A stretch of 64,000 nucleotides of DNA from an uncultured Erythrobacter sp. (GCA_947488755.1 CANLAD010000001.1:1316247-1380246); one strand, 5' to 3'; shown: positions 26,214 through 37,704, numbered from the stretch's first letter. The notes: generated from the sequence alone by a model not told the origin. Translations and numbers: made by a program.

Positions 26214-27266
26214 TCAACCGCCCGTCATCGACATATGGCGCGGCAAAGCGGGCTGATCCCCGCGCCGGTCCATGCGGAAATGGTGGCGTTCGGGCTTGAT
26301 GAGCATTGCCGTATCGAGCGCTCGCTCAAGCTGCTGCGAGGGCGCATCGCTGCGCAGGGCCGCGCGCAGGTCGACCCGCTCTCCGCCACCCAGGCAGGGA
26401 TAGAGCTGCCCCGTCGCCGTCACCCGCAACCGGTTGCACCCGGCACAGAAATTGTTGGTGTGCGGCGCGATGAAGCCCAATCGCCCGCCGGTCTCGGCCA
26501 CATCGACATAGCGCGCGGGGCCGCCGGTCGCATGATTGCTGTCGGCCAAAGTCCAGCGCTCCTCCAACCGCGCGCGCACCTGATCGAGCGGCAGATACTG
26601 GTCCATCCGCTCCGCCTCCACATCGCCCAATGGCATGACTTCGATGAGCGTGACCTCATGCCCTTGACCGTGCGCCCACGCGATCAGGTCTGGCAGTTCG
26701 TCCTCGTTCACACCCTTGAGTGCGACGGCGTTGACCTTGACCTGCAGCCCCGCCTCGCGCGCGGCCGCGATCCCTTCGAGTACCTGCGGCAAAGCATCGC
26801 GCCGAGTCAGCGCGGCAAAGCGATCACGGTCCAGAGTATCGAGCGAGACGTTCACGCGCCGCACCCCAGCGTTTGCCAGCGCATCGGCATGGTCTGCAAG
26901 CTGCGTCGCGTTGGTGGTCAGGGTCAGCTCGTCCAGCCCGTCGCCCAGATGCCGTCCGAGCGCTGTGAAGAGGTCGATAATGTCGCGCCGGACCAGCGGC
27001 TCGCCCCCGGTGATGCGCAATTTCGTGACGCCGCGCGCGATGAAGGCGCGCGAAAGGTCGTAAAGTTCCTCCAGCGTCAGCACCTCGCGGCGCGGCAGGA
27101 AGGTCATGCGCTCCGGCATGCAATACCGGCAGCGCAGATCGCAGCGATCGGTCACCGACAGGCGCAGATAGGAGATGCGGCGCGCAAATCCGTCGACCAG
27201 AGGCGCTGCCGAGCGGGCGGAATCGACCTCGATGAGGTCCGGGAGTCGGGGCGCGCGGTCAGTCAT
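26214..27266 (-). CDS. moaA: GTP 3',8-cyclase
   Basis: Radical-SAM enzyme that starts molybdenum-cofactor synthesis by cyclising GTP. The 350-residue protein has the N-terminal cluster CDLRCRYC, the TGGEPL motif, and the C-terminal cluster in CAGCNRLR...YPC, and it ends with the characteristic Gly-Gly. ATG at 27266 overlaps the end of the upstream small gene by eight bases. Confidence 0.95.
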   Translation of the reverse strand: MTDRAPRLPDLIEVDSARSAAPLVDGFARRISYLRLSVTDRCDLRCRYCMPERMTFLPRREVLTLEELYDLSRAFIARGVTKLRITGGEPLVRRDIIDLFTALGRHLGDGLDELTLTTNATQLADHADALANAGVRRVNVSLDTLDRDRFAALTRRDALPQVLEGIAAAREAGLQVKVNAVALKGVNEDELPDLIAWAHGQGHEVTLIEVMPLGDVEAERMDQYLPLDQVRARLEERWTLADSNHATGGPARYVDVAETGGRLGFIAPHTNNFCAGCNRLRVTATGQLYPCLGGGERVDLRAALRSDAPSQQLERALDTAMLIKPERHHFRMDRRGDQPALPRHMSMTGG

Positions 27267-27582
27267 GCACCTGACAATACTGCCCCGTGACGCCCGGCGC
27301 ATCTGCCAAATAGGCTAGCAGCGTGTCACGCGCGTTCCCAGACGGTCCAGCGACCACATTGACGCGGACAGGCGCATACGCACGGGCGAGATCGCGCGCG
27401 AGCGCAATGCGCCAATCGTCGTGGCCGGGTCCGGCGGCGGCCAGGACGATGGCGAGGGAGGACGGCTTTTCGCGCTCCAGGGTGTCGCGGATCTTGCCCA
27501 GATGATCCGTGGCGAATGTCGCACCCGCGTCGAGGCCGCTTTCCGGCAAGCCGTCGACCACGATCACGCACTGCCCGCTCAT
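27259..27582 (-). CDS. Conserved small protein between folB and moaA
   Basis: A 107-residue soluble protein, opening with a hydrophobic strand and Asp-Gly turn ([12 protein letters not shown]). A later [15 protein letters not shown] and [10 protein letters not shown] give it a Rossmann-like, SDR-fragment look, but without a full cofactor motif. The function is unknown. It overlaps folB by four bases and moaA by eight, so it is certainly co-translated with pterin enzymes and may act with FolB or in moco synthesis. Confidence 0.7.
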   Translation of the reverse strand: MSGQCVIVVDGLPESGLDAGATFATDHLGKIRDTLEREKPSSLAIVLAAAGPGHDDWRIALARDLARAYAPVRVNVVAGPSGNARDTLLAYLADAPGVTGQYCQVHD

Positions 27583-27974
27583 TGCGCGGCTGCCTGCCTT
27601 TCGCGGTGCAGCGTGACGCCGATCTGCTCCTGCGCTTCGGCGATGGCGAGCTTGACGATCTTCACGGTCACCGCCTCCACCCGCGCATCCTGGACGAACA
27701 GGGTTTCGCAGATGTGGTCGGCCACCGCTTCGATCAGCTTGAAGTGCACGTCCTTGGGCAGACCATCGGATGCGGCGAACTTCAGGTCCATGTAATTCTT
27801 GCTCGCATCAAGCGGCGTGTCGGGCTCATAGCGGTCCGCCACGGCGTAGCGCGCCTGCACGGTGATGCGCAGCGGCTGCGGCTTGCCGGTTTCCTCCGAA
27901 TAGATGCCGGTGAGGACATCCACTTCGAGATCGGCGACTTCGAGAATGAGCGAATCGGAAAGCGGTGTGGTCAT
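27579..27974 (-). CDS. folB: Dihydroneopterin aldolase
   Basis: A 131-residue FolB-family enzyme that cleaves 7,8-dihydroneopterin in folate synthesis. LEVDVLTGIYSEE with the active-site Glu and the closing VKIVKLAIAEAQEQIGV region (where the usual Lys lies) are recognisable. It has a longer insertion (DGLPKDVHFKL) than E. coli FolB. It is 12 bases downstream of the methyltransferase gene. Confidence 0.83.
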   Translation of the reverse strand: MTTPLSDSLILEVADLEVDVLTGIYSEETGKPQPLRITVQARYAVADRYEPDTPLDASKNYMDLKFAASDGLPKDVHFKLIEAVADHICETLFVQDARVEAVTVKIVKLAIAEAQEQIGVTLHRERQAAAQ

Positions 27975-27986
27975 GCGCGCGAGGCC

Positions 27987-28877
27987 TTAGCCCGGATTGT
28001 GCCAGCGCGCGAAGATTGCGGTGGGGAGCAGCCGTCCACCTTCCCCGTCCTCGCGCACGCACAGGTCGCCGTGCTCGATTTCGCCGGGGAGATCGCCGAG
28101 CGCTTCGGCCAGCAGACCCGCAATCGCAACGCTGCTCATGCGCACGGCATAGACCGTGAGAAACAGAAAGCGGCTGTCCGCATCCAGCAGTTTCGCGCAA
28201 TCGGACACCAGGCCGGGCAACCCGTCTTCGAGCCGCCAGGTCTCGTTCTTTGGACCGCGCCCGAATTTCGGCGGGTCGAGGATGATCCCGTCATAGCGCC
28301 GCTCGCGCCGCACCTCGCGCGCCGCGAACTTGGCGGCATCGTCGACCAGCCAGCGGATGGGGCGGTCCTCCATATTCGACAGCGCCGCGTTTTCACGCGC
28401 CTGCGCAACCGATTTCTTCGAAGCATCGGCATGCGTGACGCGTCCGTGGCGGCTGAGCGCGAGCGTACCGAGACCGGTGTAGCCGAACAAGTTCAGCGTT
28501 TCGGCATCCTCGCGCCCGCTCAATCGCCCACGCATCCAGTCCCAAACGCCGGCCATATCGGGGAAGAATTGCAGGTGCCGGAAGGGCGTCGGCTGCGCGC
28601 TGAAGCGCACCTCGTTCCACGACAGCTCCCAGCCTTCATCCGGCACGCCAGGGTCGAGTGTCCAGCGCCCGCCGCCATCTTCATCGGAGCCGGGGACGAA
28701 CTCGCCGTCGGCATCCCAATCATCGCGGCGTGGCTGCCACAATGCCTGCGGCTCGGGACGGATGAAGGAATGGGGGCCGAACGCCTCCCATTTGCGCCCC
28801 GCCCCGCTGTCGAGCAGGCGATACCCATCCCAGCCCGCGCTCTCGATCAGGACCGGCTCTTCGCGCAGCCGTGCCAT
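27987..28877 (-). CDS. SAM-dependent methyltransferase, RlmI-like
   Basis: A 296-residue class I methyltransferase. LNLFGYTGLGTLAL is the SAM-binding motif I and ILDPPKFGRGP the catalytic motif typical of RlmI/RlmK-type 23S rRNA cytosine methyltransferases. The N-terminal PUA domain of RlmI is absent, so the exact site is uncertain. The ATG shares one base with the thrC stop (TGATG). Confidence 0.8.
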   Translation of the reverse strand: MARLREEPVLIESAGWDGYRLLDSGAGRKWEAFGPHSFIRPEPQALWQPRRDDWDADGEFVPGSDEDGGGRWTLDPGVPDEGWELSWNEVRFSAQPTPFRHLQFFPDMAGVWDWMRGRLSGREDAETLNLFGYTGLGTLALSRHGRVTHADASKKSVAQARENAALSNMEDRPIRWLVDDAAKFAAREVRRERRYDGIILDPPKFGRGPKNETWRLEDGLPGLVSDCAKLLDADSRFLFLTVYAVRMSSVAIAGLLAEALGDLPGEIEHGDLCVREDGEGGRLLPTAIFARWHNPG

Positions 28878-30310
28878 CAGCCCGCGTTCGCGCTCGCATG
28901 ATCGAGCACGAAGCTGCGCGCCGCTTCGTAATCGCCGGAGATCGAAGCGAATTTCTCCTCGCGCCCGAACAGATCGCCGACCCGCTGAGGCAGAGCGGGC
29001 CGCACGCCGATGGCGCGCTCGACCGCATCGGGGAACTTCGCCGCATGCGCGGTCGCGAGGGTGACGATGGGAGTGGCCGGATCGATCAGGTCAGCCGCCA
29101 GAGCATCGCGCGCGGCGCTGAGGCCGATGGCGGTATGCGGGTCGATCACCTGGCCAGCATTCTCGCACGCCCATTGCATGGCGCGCGCCATCTGTTCGCC
29201 ATCGGCGCGTTGGCTGACAAACAGCGCCGCAGCGCCCTCTCGTTGAGCGTTGGTCAATCGCATCGCGCGATCCTTGTCGAAACCACGCATCTGCGCAGCC
29301 ATCGCAGCGCCCTCGCGACCGCCGACATCGAACAGCAGCCGCTCGAAATTGGAGCTGACCTGAATGTCCATGGACGGCGTCGCGGTCGGCACCAGATCGC
29401 CGGCCGAATAATCGCCATTGGCCAGAGCGCGATGGAGGATATCGTTGACGTTGGTGGCAACGATCAGCCGCTCGACCGGAAGGCCCATACGCGCTGCGAC
29501 ATACCCTGCGAAGACGTCACCGAAATTGCCCGTCGGCACGCTGAAGGCGACCTTGCGATCAGGCGCACCCAATTGCAACGCGGCGTAGAAATAATAGACC
29601 ACCTGCGCCATCAGCCGCGCCCAGTTTATCGAATTGACCGCGCCCAGGTTCAGCACCGAGTTGACCTCGCCATCGCCAAACATGCGCTTAACGTGGCGCT
29701 GTGCGTCGTCGAAATTGCCCTCGATCGCCAGATTGTGGACATTGGGCGCGCGCACCGTGGTCATCTGGCGGCGCTGCACCTCGCTGACCCGGCCGGCCGG
29801 GTGGAGCATGAAAATCTCACTCCGCTCCCGACCCGCGACCGCATTGATCGCCGCCGAGCCGGTGTCCCCGCTGGTCGCGCCGACGATCGTAAGGTTCTGC
29901 CCGCGCCGCTCCAGAAAGGTTTCGAACAGCCGCCCGAGCAATTGCAGCGCGACGTCCTTGAAAGCGAGCGTGGGACCGTGGAACAGCTCGAGCAGCCAGT
30001 GTGTCTCGTCCATCTGCACCAGCGGCGTAACCGCGGCATGGCTGAATTCACCGCAATAGACCTGCTGGCAAATGTCGATCAGTTCCGACCGCGTCAGGCT
30101 GTCGCCGACGAAGGGCGTCATCACCTCGACCGCCACTTCCCAATACGCAAGGCCGCGCATCTCGCGAATTTGATGCTCGGTAAAGCTGGGCCATTCGCGC
30201 GGCAGATATAGCCCGCCATCGCTCGCCAGTCCGGCCAACGTCACCCCCTCGAAATCGAGAACGGGCGCGCTGCCCCTGGTCGATACGTATTCCATCCTGG
30301 CGTGTGTCAT
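28877..30310 (-). CDS. thrC: Threonine synthase
   Basis: PLP enzyme converting O-phosphohomoserine to threonine. The 477-residue length fits the proteobacterial long form. The N-terminal MEYVSTRGSAP, the PLP Lys in LAFKDVALQLL and TSGDTGSAA are seen. It sits 44 bases downstream of the SURF1 gene, the usual position in sphingomonads, and is tightly coupled to the methyltransferase gene. Confidence 0.95.
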   Translation of the reverse strand: MTHARMEYVSTRGSAPVLDFEGVTLAGLASDGGLYLPREWPSFTEHQIREMRGLAYWEVAVEVMTPFVGDSLTRSELIDICQQVYCGEFSHAAVTPLVQMDETHWLLELFHGPTLAFKDVALQLLGRLFETFLERRGQNLTIVGATSGDTGSAAINAVAGRERSEIFMLHPAGRVSEVQRRQMTTVRAPNVHNLAIEGNFDDAQRHVKRMFGDGEVNSVLNLGAVNSINWARLMAQVVYYFYAALQLGAPDRKVAFSVPTGNFGDVFAGYVAARMGLPVERLIVATNVNDILHRALANGDYSAGDLVPTATPSMDIQVSSNFERLLFDVGGREGAAMAAQMRGFDKDRAMRLTNAQREGAAALFVSQRADGEQMARAMQWACENAGQVIDPHTAIGLSAARDALAADLIDPATPIVTLATAHAAKFPDAVERAIGVRPALPQRVGDLFGREEKFASISGDYEAARSFVLDHASANAG

Positions 30311-30354
30311 GCTGGATGGGGCGGGTAGCGTGCGCCCGCCTGCTCGGCAATGGG

Positions 30355-30936
30355 CTACTCCGGGTTAGCCCGCTTGCGATTGCGGGTGCGCAGGGCGAAA
30401 CCGTAAATGACAAGGGCCGTGAGCGCGAAGAAGAACCACTGTCCGGCATAGGCGAGGTGGTTGTTGGGAAGGTCAGCCGGGTCCGGTTCTGCCAAGGGGC
30501 GAAGGTCTGCGACCGGCGGACCGGCGACGAGACGCGGACCCGGTGCGATCAGCCCTTCCACGCGTCCACCGCTCCACTCGACAGCAGCGGGGTCGCGACT
30601 GAAACCGAGATCGACGATGGCGACATCCGAACCGGCGCCCACCACACAGGTCGCGCGCTGTGCCCAGCCTTTCTGCCCGTTTGCCGCCGTCCCCGCGACC
30701 GGTGCGACCGAACGAACCTGCGAGCAATCGACAGCGCTGCGACGGAACCACAGGTCTTCGCCGTCACCGTCGACCGGAAACGCGACGTCATCGTTTGCAG
30801 CGGTCGCCTGTTGATAGGCGGCGATCATCTCGGCTTTTTCGTCCACCCGGCCCAGCTGCCAGATGCCAAGTGCGACCATTGTTGCGGCGGCGGCGAGGAC
30901 GATGATGGTTGGCAGGACGGGCAGGCGCGCGGTCAC
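30355..30936 (-). CDS. SURF1-family cytochrome oxidase assembly protein
   Basis: A 193-residue inner-membrane protein with a membrane helix at each end (LPTIIVLAAAATMVALGIWQLGR and the NNHLAYAGQWFFFALTALVIY segment) around a periplasmic domain, as in Surf1/Shy1, which helps deliver heme a to subunit I. The start is GTG at 30936, overlapping the stop of the DUF983 gene by four bases. It completes the cta cluster. Confidence 0.88.
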   Translation of the reverse strand: MTARLPVLPTIIVLAAAATMVALGIWQLGRVDEKAEMIAAYQQATAANDDVAFPVDGDGEDLWFRRSAVDCSQVRSVAPVAGTAANGQKGWAQRATCVVGAGSDVAIVDLGFSRDPAAVEWSGGRVEGLIAPGPRLVAGPPVADLRPLAEPDPADLPNNHLAYAGQWFFFALTALVIYGFALRTRNRKRANPE

Positions 30937-31313
30937 TCGGTCGGTCCTTTGCGGTGTTCGTAGGAGGCGCAGAGCAGCACGGTCTTGAACAAGCGCAGCG
31001 CGCCGATCACAGCGACAACCGTCACCGGCGCCCAGAACGCGGCCTGCAACCACAGCGGCGGGTCGAGCGCCATATCGACGCCCACCGCCGCCAGCATCAG
31101 CAGGATCGCCACCAGCGCCGTCAGCACGCCGCCAAACCGTCCGCCCCGCTCAAGCGCGCCGAGATCGAGGCCGCAGGCCTCGCAGGTCAAGGCCACGCGG
31201 GCAGGCGCCTCGAACAGGGTCGCCTCGGCGCAGCGGGGGCATAAACCCAAAAGGGCAGCCCGCACGATGCCGGACTGCCCCCTGGTATCCTCAGGGCTTT
31301 CGCCCACGGTCAC
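30933..31313 (-). CDS. DUF983 membrane protein
   Basis: About 126 residues: an N-terminal zinc-ribbon-like CPRC...CEAC pair, then two membrane helices (LTALVAILLMLAAVGVDMAL and AAFWAPVTVVAVIGAL). DUF983 proteins are regularly encoded between ctaE and surf1 and are thought to help oxidase assembly, without proof. The start is uncertain: GTG at 31313, just downstream of ctaE, is my choice, but later GTGs (31307, 31265) are possible. Confidence 0.8.
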   Translation of the reverse strand: MTVGESPEDTRGQSGIVRAALLGLCPRCAEATLFEAPARVALTCEACGLDLGALERGGRFGGVLTALVAILLMLAAVGVDMALDPPLWLQAAFWAPVTVVAVIGALRLFKTVLLCASYEHRKGPTE

Positions 31314-31326
31314 TAAACGGCTGCTA

Positions 31327-32199
31327 TCAATGGAATTCAGCACCCCAGCCGCCCCAGATGTAGACGACAATGAACAGGAACAGCCACACCACGTCGACGA
31401 AGTGCCAGTACCACGCTGCCGCTTCGAAGCCGAAATGCTGGCGCGGGGTGAAGTGGCCCTGATAGGCGCGATAGAGGCACACGGCGAGGAAGATCGTCCC
31501 GATCAGGACGTGGAAACCGTGGAAGCCCGTCGCCATGTAGAACGCTGAGCTGTAGGTATTTCCACCAAAGCCGAACGGGGCGATGCTGTATTCGTAAGCC
31601 TGGATCGCGCTGAACAGCACACCGAGCGCGATGGTGGCCCAGAGACCTTGCTTCAGCCCCTTGCGATCGCCGTGGATCAGCGCGTGGTGCGCCCAGGTAA
31701 CGGTGGTGCCCGAACACAGCAGGATCATCGTGTTGAGCAGCGGCAGGCTGAACGGGTCGAGCACTTCCATGCCCTCGGGTACGAATTCGGCCTCTCCGGC
31801 GCCTTCCTGACCGAACAGGTTGATCGTCGCATCGGCGGCTGCGTCGTATTGCAGAGGCGCAGGGAACAGGGCGAAGTCGAAGAAGCTCCAAAACCAGCCG
31901 ACGAAGAACATGACTTCCGAGGCGATGAAAAGGATCATGCCGTAACGCATGTGGAGCTGGACCACCGGTGTGTGATCGCCACGCTGCGCTTCGACCACGA
32001 TGTTCTTGAACCACATGAAGAAGGTCGCGATCAGCCCGGCGAGGCCGGCCCACATCACGATCGAACCGGTCGAGCCAAAGACATCCGGATAAAGATAAAG
32101 CACCAGGCCGGATGTGAATGTCAGCGCCGATAGCGAGCCGACCAGCGGCCAGATATCGGGTTCTAGGATGTGATAATCGTGGTTTACGTTGCCTGCCAT
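31327..32199 (-). CDS. ctaE: Cytochrome c oxidase subunit III
   Basis: A 290-residue seven-helix membrane subunit of the aa3-type oxidase. Signatures include RYGMILFIASEVMFFVGWFW and the closing AAWYWHFVDVVWLFLF. ATG at 32199 (MAGNVNHDYHILEPD) is the natural start. It lies between ctaG and the DUF983 gene. Confidence 0.96.
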   Translation of the reverse strand: MAGNVNHDYHILEPDIWPLVGSLSALTFTSGLVLYLYPDVFGSTGSIVMWAGLAGLIATFFMWFKNIVVEAQRGDHTPVVQLHMRYGMILFIASEVMFFVGWFWSFFDFALFPAPLQYDAAADATINLFGQEGAGEAEFVPEGMEVLDPFSLPLLNTMILLCSGTTVTWAHHALIHGDRKGLKQGLWATIALGVLFSAIQAYEYSIAPFGFGGNTYSSAFYMATGFHGFHVLIGTIFLAVCLYRAYQGHFTPRQHFGFEAAAWYWHFVDVVWLFLFIVVYIWGGWGAEFH

Positions 32200-32236
32200 G
32201 GTCGTCCCTGTGGTCCTGACGGTTTTCGCTTTTCGT

Positions 32237-32836
32237 CTAGTTCGAGCGGTCCAGAGCACTCGATACGGGCTCTTTCGCGCGGTGGAAAGTGTAACTCAAG
32301 GTGATCTGCTCGACATCGGCCATGAACTCGTCTTCGAGGATGGCGGGATCGATGTAATAGAGCACCGGCATGTTGACCTGCTCACCCGGCTGGAGCGTCT
32401 GTTCGGTGAAGCAGAAACACTGGATCTTGTTGAAATAACGCCCCGCTTGCGCAGGCTCGACGTTGAAGGTCGCGGTGCCGGTGATCGGCTCGCTGCCAAT
32501 GTTGCGGGCGATGTAGGTCGCCAGATCGCGCTGGCCGATGCGCACGGTGTCGGTCGGTTGCGTGGGGCCGAAAGTCCAGGGCACGCCGCGCGCGGTCGAA
32601 CCATCGAAGCGGATCGAGATTTCGCGCAAGGCGCCGCTTGCCGCCGCGCGGCTGGCTTGAGCCTCGCTCGCGATTTGCGTGGTGCCGCCAAAGCCGGTCA
32701 CGCGGCAGAACAGGTCGTAAAGCGGCACCGCGGCATAACCCAGACCGAGCATCGCCAGAGCGCCGAGCAGCGCGAGCATTCCGACGCGGGCGTTCTTGCC
32801 GCTCACATCGCTGGTCTGGGGTACGGTGTAGGCCAT
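32237..32836 (-). CDS. ctaG: Cytochrome c oxidase assembly protein CtaG (Cox11)
   Basis: A 199-residue protein with one N-terminal membrane helix (about 18-38) and a periplasmic domain carrying the copper-binding CFCF in NKIQCFCFTEQTL. It delivers copper to the CuB site of subunit I. It begins one base after the stop of the 41-residue gene and precedes ctaE by 37 bases. Confidence 0.95.
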   Translation of the reverse strand: MAYTVPQTSDVSGKNARVGMLALLGALAMLGLGYAAVPLYDLFCRVTGFGGTTQIASEAQASRAAASGALREISIRFDGSTARGVPWTFGPTQPTDTVRIGQRDLATYIARNIGSEPITGTATFNVEPAQAGRYFNKIQCFCFTEQTLQPGEQVNMPVLYYIDPAILEDEFMADVEQITLSYTFHRAKEPVSSALDRSN

Positions 32837-32837
32837 G

Positions 32838-32963
32838 CTAGTCGCCCATCCTCACGACCGTGATCGCGTAGAACAGCGCCGCGAAAAACAGCAGCAACCC
32901 ACCGACCACGATGTTGCGACCTTTCTGCCGCCGTTTGAACTCGGCTTCCTCTTCGGGCGTCAT
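32838..32963 (-). CDS. 41-residue single-helix membrane protein of the cta operon
   Basis: Translation from the ATG at 32963 gives 41 residues: a charged start ([17 protein letters not shown]), one membrane helix (about residues 18-37), and a short end (VVRMGD). The ATG overlaps the ctaB stop (ATGA), and the stop lies one base before ctaG. This coupling on both sides, with a sensible topology, argues that it is real. Small proteins at this place occur in other alphaproteobacterial cta operons. It may be an oxidase subunit or assembly aid (inference). Confidence 0.75.
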   Translation of the reverse strand: MTPEEEAEFKRRQKGRNIVVGGLLLFFAALFYAITVVRMGD

Positions 32964-33931
32964 GCGAACATCCCGGCGGAAATGAGGCCCTGCGCGGCGA
33001 GGACGCGGTCCACTACCAGCGCGCCGAACAGGACGAAGAGGTAGTAGATGCTGAATTTGAACAGCATCTTTTCCTCGCGCATATTGTCCTCGTCGCGCCG
33101 CTCACGCAGGCCGACAGGGATGGCGAGCGCGAGGAACAGCACCGACAGAGCGACAGCGACCGACCCGTAGACCCAGCTCGTCCCGCCGATCAGCCAGGGT
33201 GCAACCGCGACGGGCGCGAGGAGGACGGTGTAGGCGAGGATCTGCCGCCGCGTTGCGCCCTCTCCGGCAACGACGGGCAGCATCGGGATGCCGACCTTGG
33301 CGTAATCGGACTTCATGAACAGAGCCAGCGCCCAGAAGTGCGGGGGCGTCCACATGAAGATGATCGCGAACAGCAGCATCGGCATCGCGGTGATCTCGCC
33401 CGTTACCGCGATCCAGCCGATCAGCGGAGGGAACGCCCCCGAACCGCCGCCGATCACGATGTTCTGCGGCGTGCGCGGCTTGAGCCACATCGTGTAGATG
33501 ACGGCATAATAGACGATCGCCGCGGCGAGCATCAGCGCGGCAAGCCAGCCGATCGCGACCCCCATGATCGCAACCGACGTTGCCGACAGAAAAATGCCGA
33601 AATCGCGCGCATCCTCGCGGCGCATCCGGCCGGATGGCAGCGGACGGTTGGCGGTGCGCTTCATCCCTGCGTCGAGATCAGCCTCCCACCAGTGGTTGAG
33701 CGCCGCAGACCCGCCCGCACCCATCGCGATGGCCAGCACGGCGGTGAAGCCGAGAACCGGGTGGATCGTGCCAGGTGCCGCCAGCAAGCCGCAGATCGCG
33801 GTGAAGATCACCAGCGTCATCACCCGCGGCTTCGTCAGCGTGAAGAAGTCGCGCCATTCAGCCGGCTGGCTGCTCGGGGCCGGTTTAATCTGGGCCGGAC
33901 TGGTCGTTGCGGTTGAGGCGGCGGTGTTCAT
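32960..33931 (-). CDS. ctaB: Protoheme IX farnesyltransferase (heme O synthase)
   Basis: A 323-residue UbiA-fold membrane enzyme that farnesylates heme b to heme o, the precursor of heme a. The first Asp-rich motif is in [20 protein letters not shown], and TKPRV near residue 34 is typical. It follows ctaD after 107 bases and overlaps the 41-residue gene by four bases. Confidence 0.95.
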   Translation of the reverse strand: MNTAASTATTSPAQIKPAPSSQPAEWRDFFTLTKPRVMTLVIFTAICGLLAAPGTIHPVLGFTAVLAIAMGAGGSAALNHWWEADLDAGMKRTANRPLPSGRMRREDARDFGIFLSATSVAIMGVAIGWLAALMLAAAIVYYAVIYTMWLKPRTPQNIVIGGGSGAFPPLIGWIAVTGEITAMPMLLFAIIFMWTPPHFWALALFMKSDYAKVGIPMLPVVAGEGATRRQILAYTVLLAPVAVAPWLIGGTSWVYGSVAVALSVLFLALAIPVGLRERRDEDNMREEKMLFKFSIYYLFVLFGALVVDRVLAAQGLISAGMFA

Positions 33932-34038
33932 GGCGGTTTTCAGGTCTCGGTTGGTTGCGAAAGGAGCGCGCCCTTGCGAACGCGCCCCTCCCCGTGCCTA
34001 TTTCCGGGGCCCGGCTGGCAAGCGCGGGCTCCAGTCGA

Positions 34039-35790
<1,752 letters not shown>

Positions 35791-35825
35791 TCAAAAATCG
35801 TCATTACGCGGTTTGCAGCTTCGAT

Positions 35826-36908
35826 TCAGGGAGCAGGAATGTCAGAGTCAGCGTCATCGGATTCCTCGTCCACCTCGACACCGGTTTCCTGTCCGACCGG
35901 CACCGCCTCTTCATCCAGCTCTTCTTCGCCCGGCATGGTACCGCCCTGCGAGGCGACCCAGGCTTCGAATTCCGGCATCGTCACCGCTTCGACCGCTATC
36001 GGCATATAAGCGTGCCGCGTGCCGCACAGTTCCGAACATTGCCCGTAATAGACGCCCGGCTCCTCGATGGTCACCATCCGCTCATTGAGCCTTCCCGGAA
36101 CGGCATCCTGCTTGAACCACAGGGACGGCACGGCGAATGAATGAATTACGTCTGCCCCGGTCGTCTGGATGCGCAGCGGCACTCCGGCGGGCACGACCAT
36201 GCGGTTGTCCACCGCCAGCTTCGCAGGTTCGCCATTGGCGATCGCATCGGCATCGGACAGCATGTTGGAGACCAGTTCGACATCGTGGTCGGGATATTCA
36301 TAGCCCCAGTACCACTGATAGCCCACCGCCTTGACCGTCACCGCGTCGGCAGGCGGCGTCTCATACTGGCGCGCGAGCAGCGTGATCGAAGGCACCGCAA
36401 TCACTACAAGAATGATGACCGGAACGATCGTCCAGATCACCTCGATCGCGGTGTTGTGCGTGGTGCGCGAGGGCACCGGGCTCGATTTGCGGTTGTAGCG
36501 CACCACTACATAAAGCAGCAGGCCAAGCACGAGCAGGCTGATGATTGTAATCACCGGCAGCAGGATGCTGTCATGCATCCACAAAGCATAGGCGCCATCG
36601 TCGGTGTATTGATCCTGGAAGGTCATGCTCTTGAGCGCGCCATCTTCGTAGGAGGTCGGCATACCCTTGCCTTCGGTCGGCGCCATCGGAGTGTAGCCAC
36701 CGTCGGCGGCGGGCGGCTCGGTGTCACCCGCAACAACCTCGCCAGGCATCGCACCCTGCGGCACTTCACCCAACGTTTCGCTTTCGCCACCCACCGTCTG
36801 TCCGTCGTCTGACGTCTGCGCCAGCGCCGCGCCGGGCACCGCCGCGACCATCAGCATCGCCAAGACGGCGAGAATTGCGGTTTCTACGCGGGCAATAGCC
36901 TGACCCAT
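35826..36908 (-). CDS. ctaC: Cytochrome c oxidase subunit II
   Basis: A 360-residue subunit that takes electrons from cytochrome c through the CuA centre. Signal peptide at residues 1-30, an acidic Gly/Pro-rich linker of about 80 residues, two membrane helices (about 112-132 and 155-178), then the cupredoxin domain with CuA ligands in GQCSELCGTRHAYMP. An acidic tail (EEDESDDADSD-like) closes it. It is the first gene of the leftward cta run and is divergent from pyrE. Confidence 0.97.
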   Translation of the reverse strand: MGQAIARVETAILAVLAMLMVAAVPGAALAQTSDDGQTVGGESETLGEVPQGAMPGEVVAGDTEPPAADGGYTPMAPTEGKGMPTSYEDGALKSMTFQDQYTDDGAYALWMHDSILLPVITIISLLVLGLLLYVVVRYNRKSSPVPSRTTHNTAIEVIWTIVPVIILVVIAVPSITLLARQYETPPADAVTVKAVGYQWYWGYEYPDHDVELVSNMLSDADAIANGEPAKLAVDNRMVVPAGVPLRIQTTGADVIHSFAVPSLWFKQDAVPGRLNERMVTIEEPGVYYGQCSELCGTRHAYMPIAVEAVTMPEFEAWVASQGGTMPGEEELDEEAVPVGQETGVEVDEESDDADSDIPAP

Positions 36909-37028
36909 ATCAAAGCCTGTTCAATTTGCTTGTTATCCCAAGCCGGGCGCGCCGGAGAGTTTTTACGCCCCGGTCGCACGGCAACAGCTGACACGGATGC
37001 CAACCAATACGGGGCCTCTTAACCGCGC

Positions 37029-37057
37029 TTGCCCGGTGCCTCAAGCGGTTCTAGGGA
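37029..37057 (+). promoter_or_regulatory. Possible pyrE promoter
   Basis: TTGCCC (37029-37034) and TAGGGA (37052-37057) are 17 bases apart in the ctaC-pyrE intergenic region, with a predicted start about 26 bases before pyrE. The -10 is weak, so this is tentative. Confidence 0.25.
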
Positions 37058-37090
37058 GAAAATTATGCAAGCTGCCATGTTGCCTGCGCA

Positions 37091-37699
37091 ATGAGCGCCC
37101 GCCAAACCGATATTCCCGAAACGCAAGAAGCCGTTCTCGCCGAGTTTCGCGAGAGCGGCGCGCTGCTCGAAGGGCATTTCAAGCTCTCCTCCGGACGCCA
37201 TAGCGGCCACTATCTTCAATGCGCGCGGGTTCTGATGAATCCGGAGCGGGCCGCTCGGCTGGCACAGGCTGTTGTTAAGGGCTTGCCCGACAATTTGATC
37301 AACCGCATCGACGTGGTCGTCTCCCCGGCGATGGGCGGGATCATCATCGGGCATGAGGTCGCGCGGGTGCTGGGCCGCGATGCGCTGTTTCTCGAACGAC
37401 CCGAAGGAACATTCCACCTGCGCCGCGGCTTCGCGCTCGAAGCCGGTGCGCGCGTGCTGATGGTGGAGGATGTGGTCACTACCGGCCTGTCGAGCCGCGA
37501 AGCCATCGCCGCCGTCGCGCGCGAAGGGGGCGAAGTCATCGCCGAATGCGCGCTGATCGACCGCTCGAAGGGGTCGGTCGATCTTGGCGTGCCATTCTAT
37601 CCTCTCGCCGCTTTCGACTTCCCCACCTACGCGCCGGACGACATCCCCGAAGAGCTCGCGCGCGTAGCTGTGACGAAGCCCGGAAGCCGGAAGCAATAG
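37091..37699 (+). CDS. pyrE: Orotate phosphoribosyltransferase
   Basis: A 202-residue enzyme adding PRPP-derived ribose phosphate to orotate. FKLSSGRHSGHYLQC at the N-terminus, SPAMGGIIIGHEVA, and the PRPP loop VLMVEDVVTTGLSS are diagnostic. It heads a rightward run followed five bases later by pdxJ. Confidence 0.95.
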   Translation: MSARQTDIPETQEAVLAEFRESGALLEGHFKLSSGRHSGHYLQCARVLMNPERAARLAQAVVKGLPDNLINRIDVVVSPAMGGIIIGHEVARVLGRDALFLERPEGTFHLRRGFALEAGARVLMVEDVVTTGLSSREAIAAVAREGGEVIAECALIDRSKGSVDLGVPFYPLAAFDFPTYAPDDIPEELARVAVTKPGSRKQ

Positions 37700-37704
37700 G
37701 CCAC

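Noticed and set aside
25542..27290. 582-codon frame on the plus strand opposite moaE-moaD-moaA
   Set aside because: The three moa genes on the minus strand have full motifs and overlaps. The long opposite frame arises from high GC.
28871..30211. 446-codon frame antisense to thrC
   Set aside because: thrC is complete and conserved. The opposite frame has no recognisable domain.
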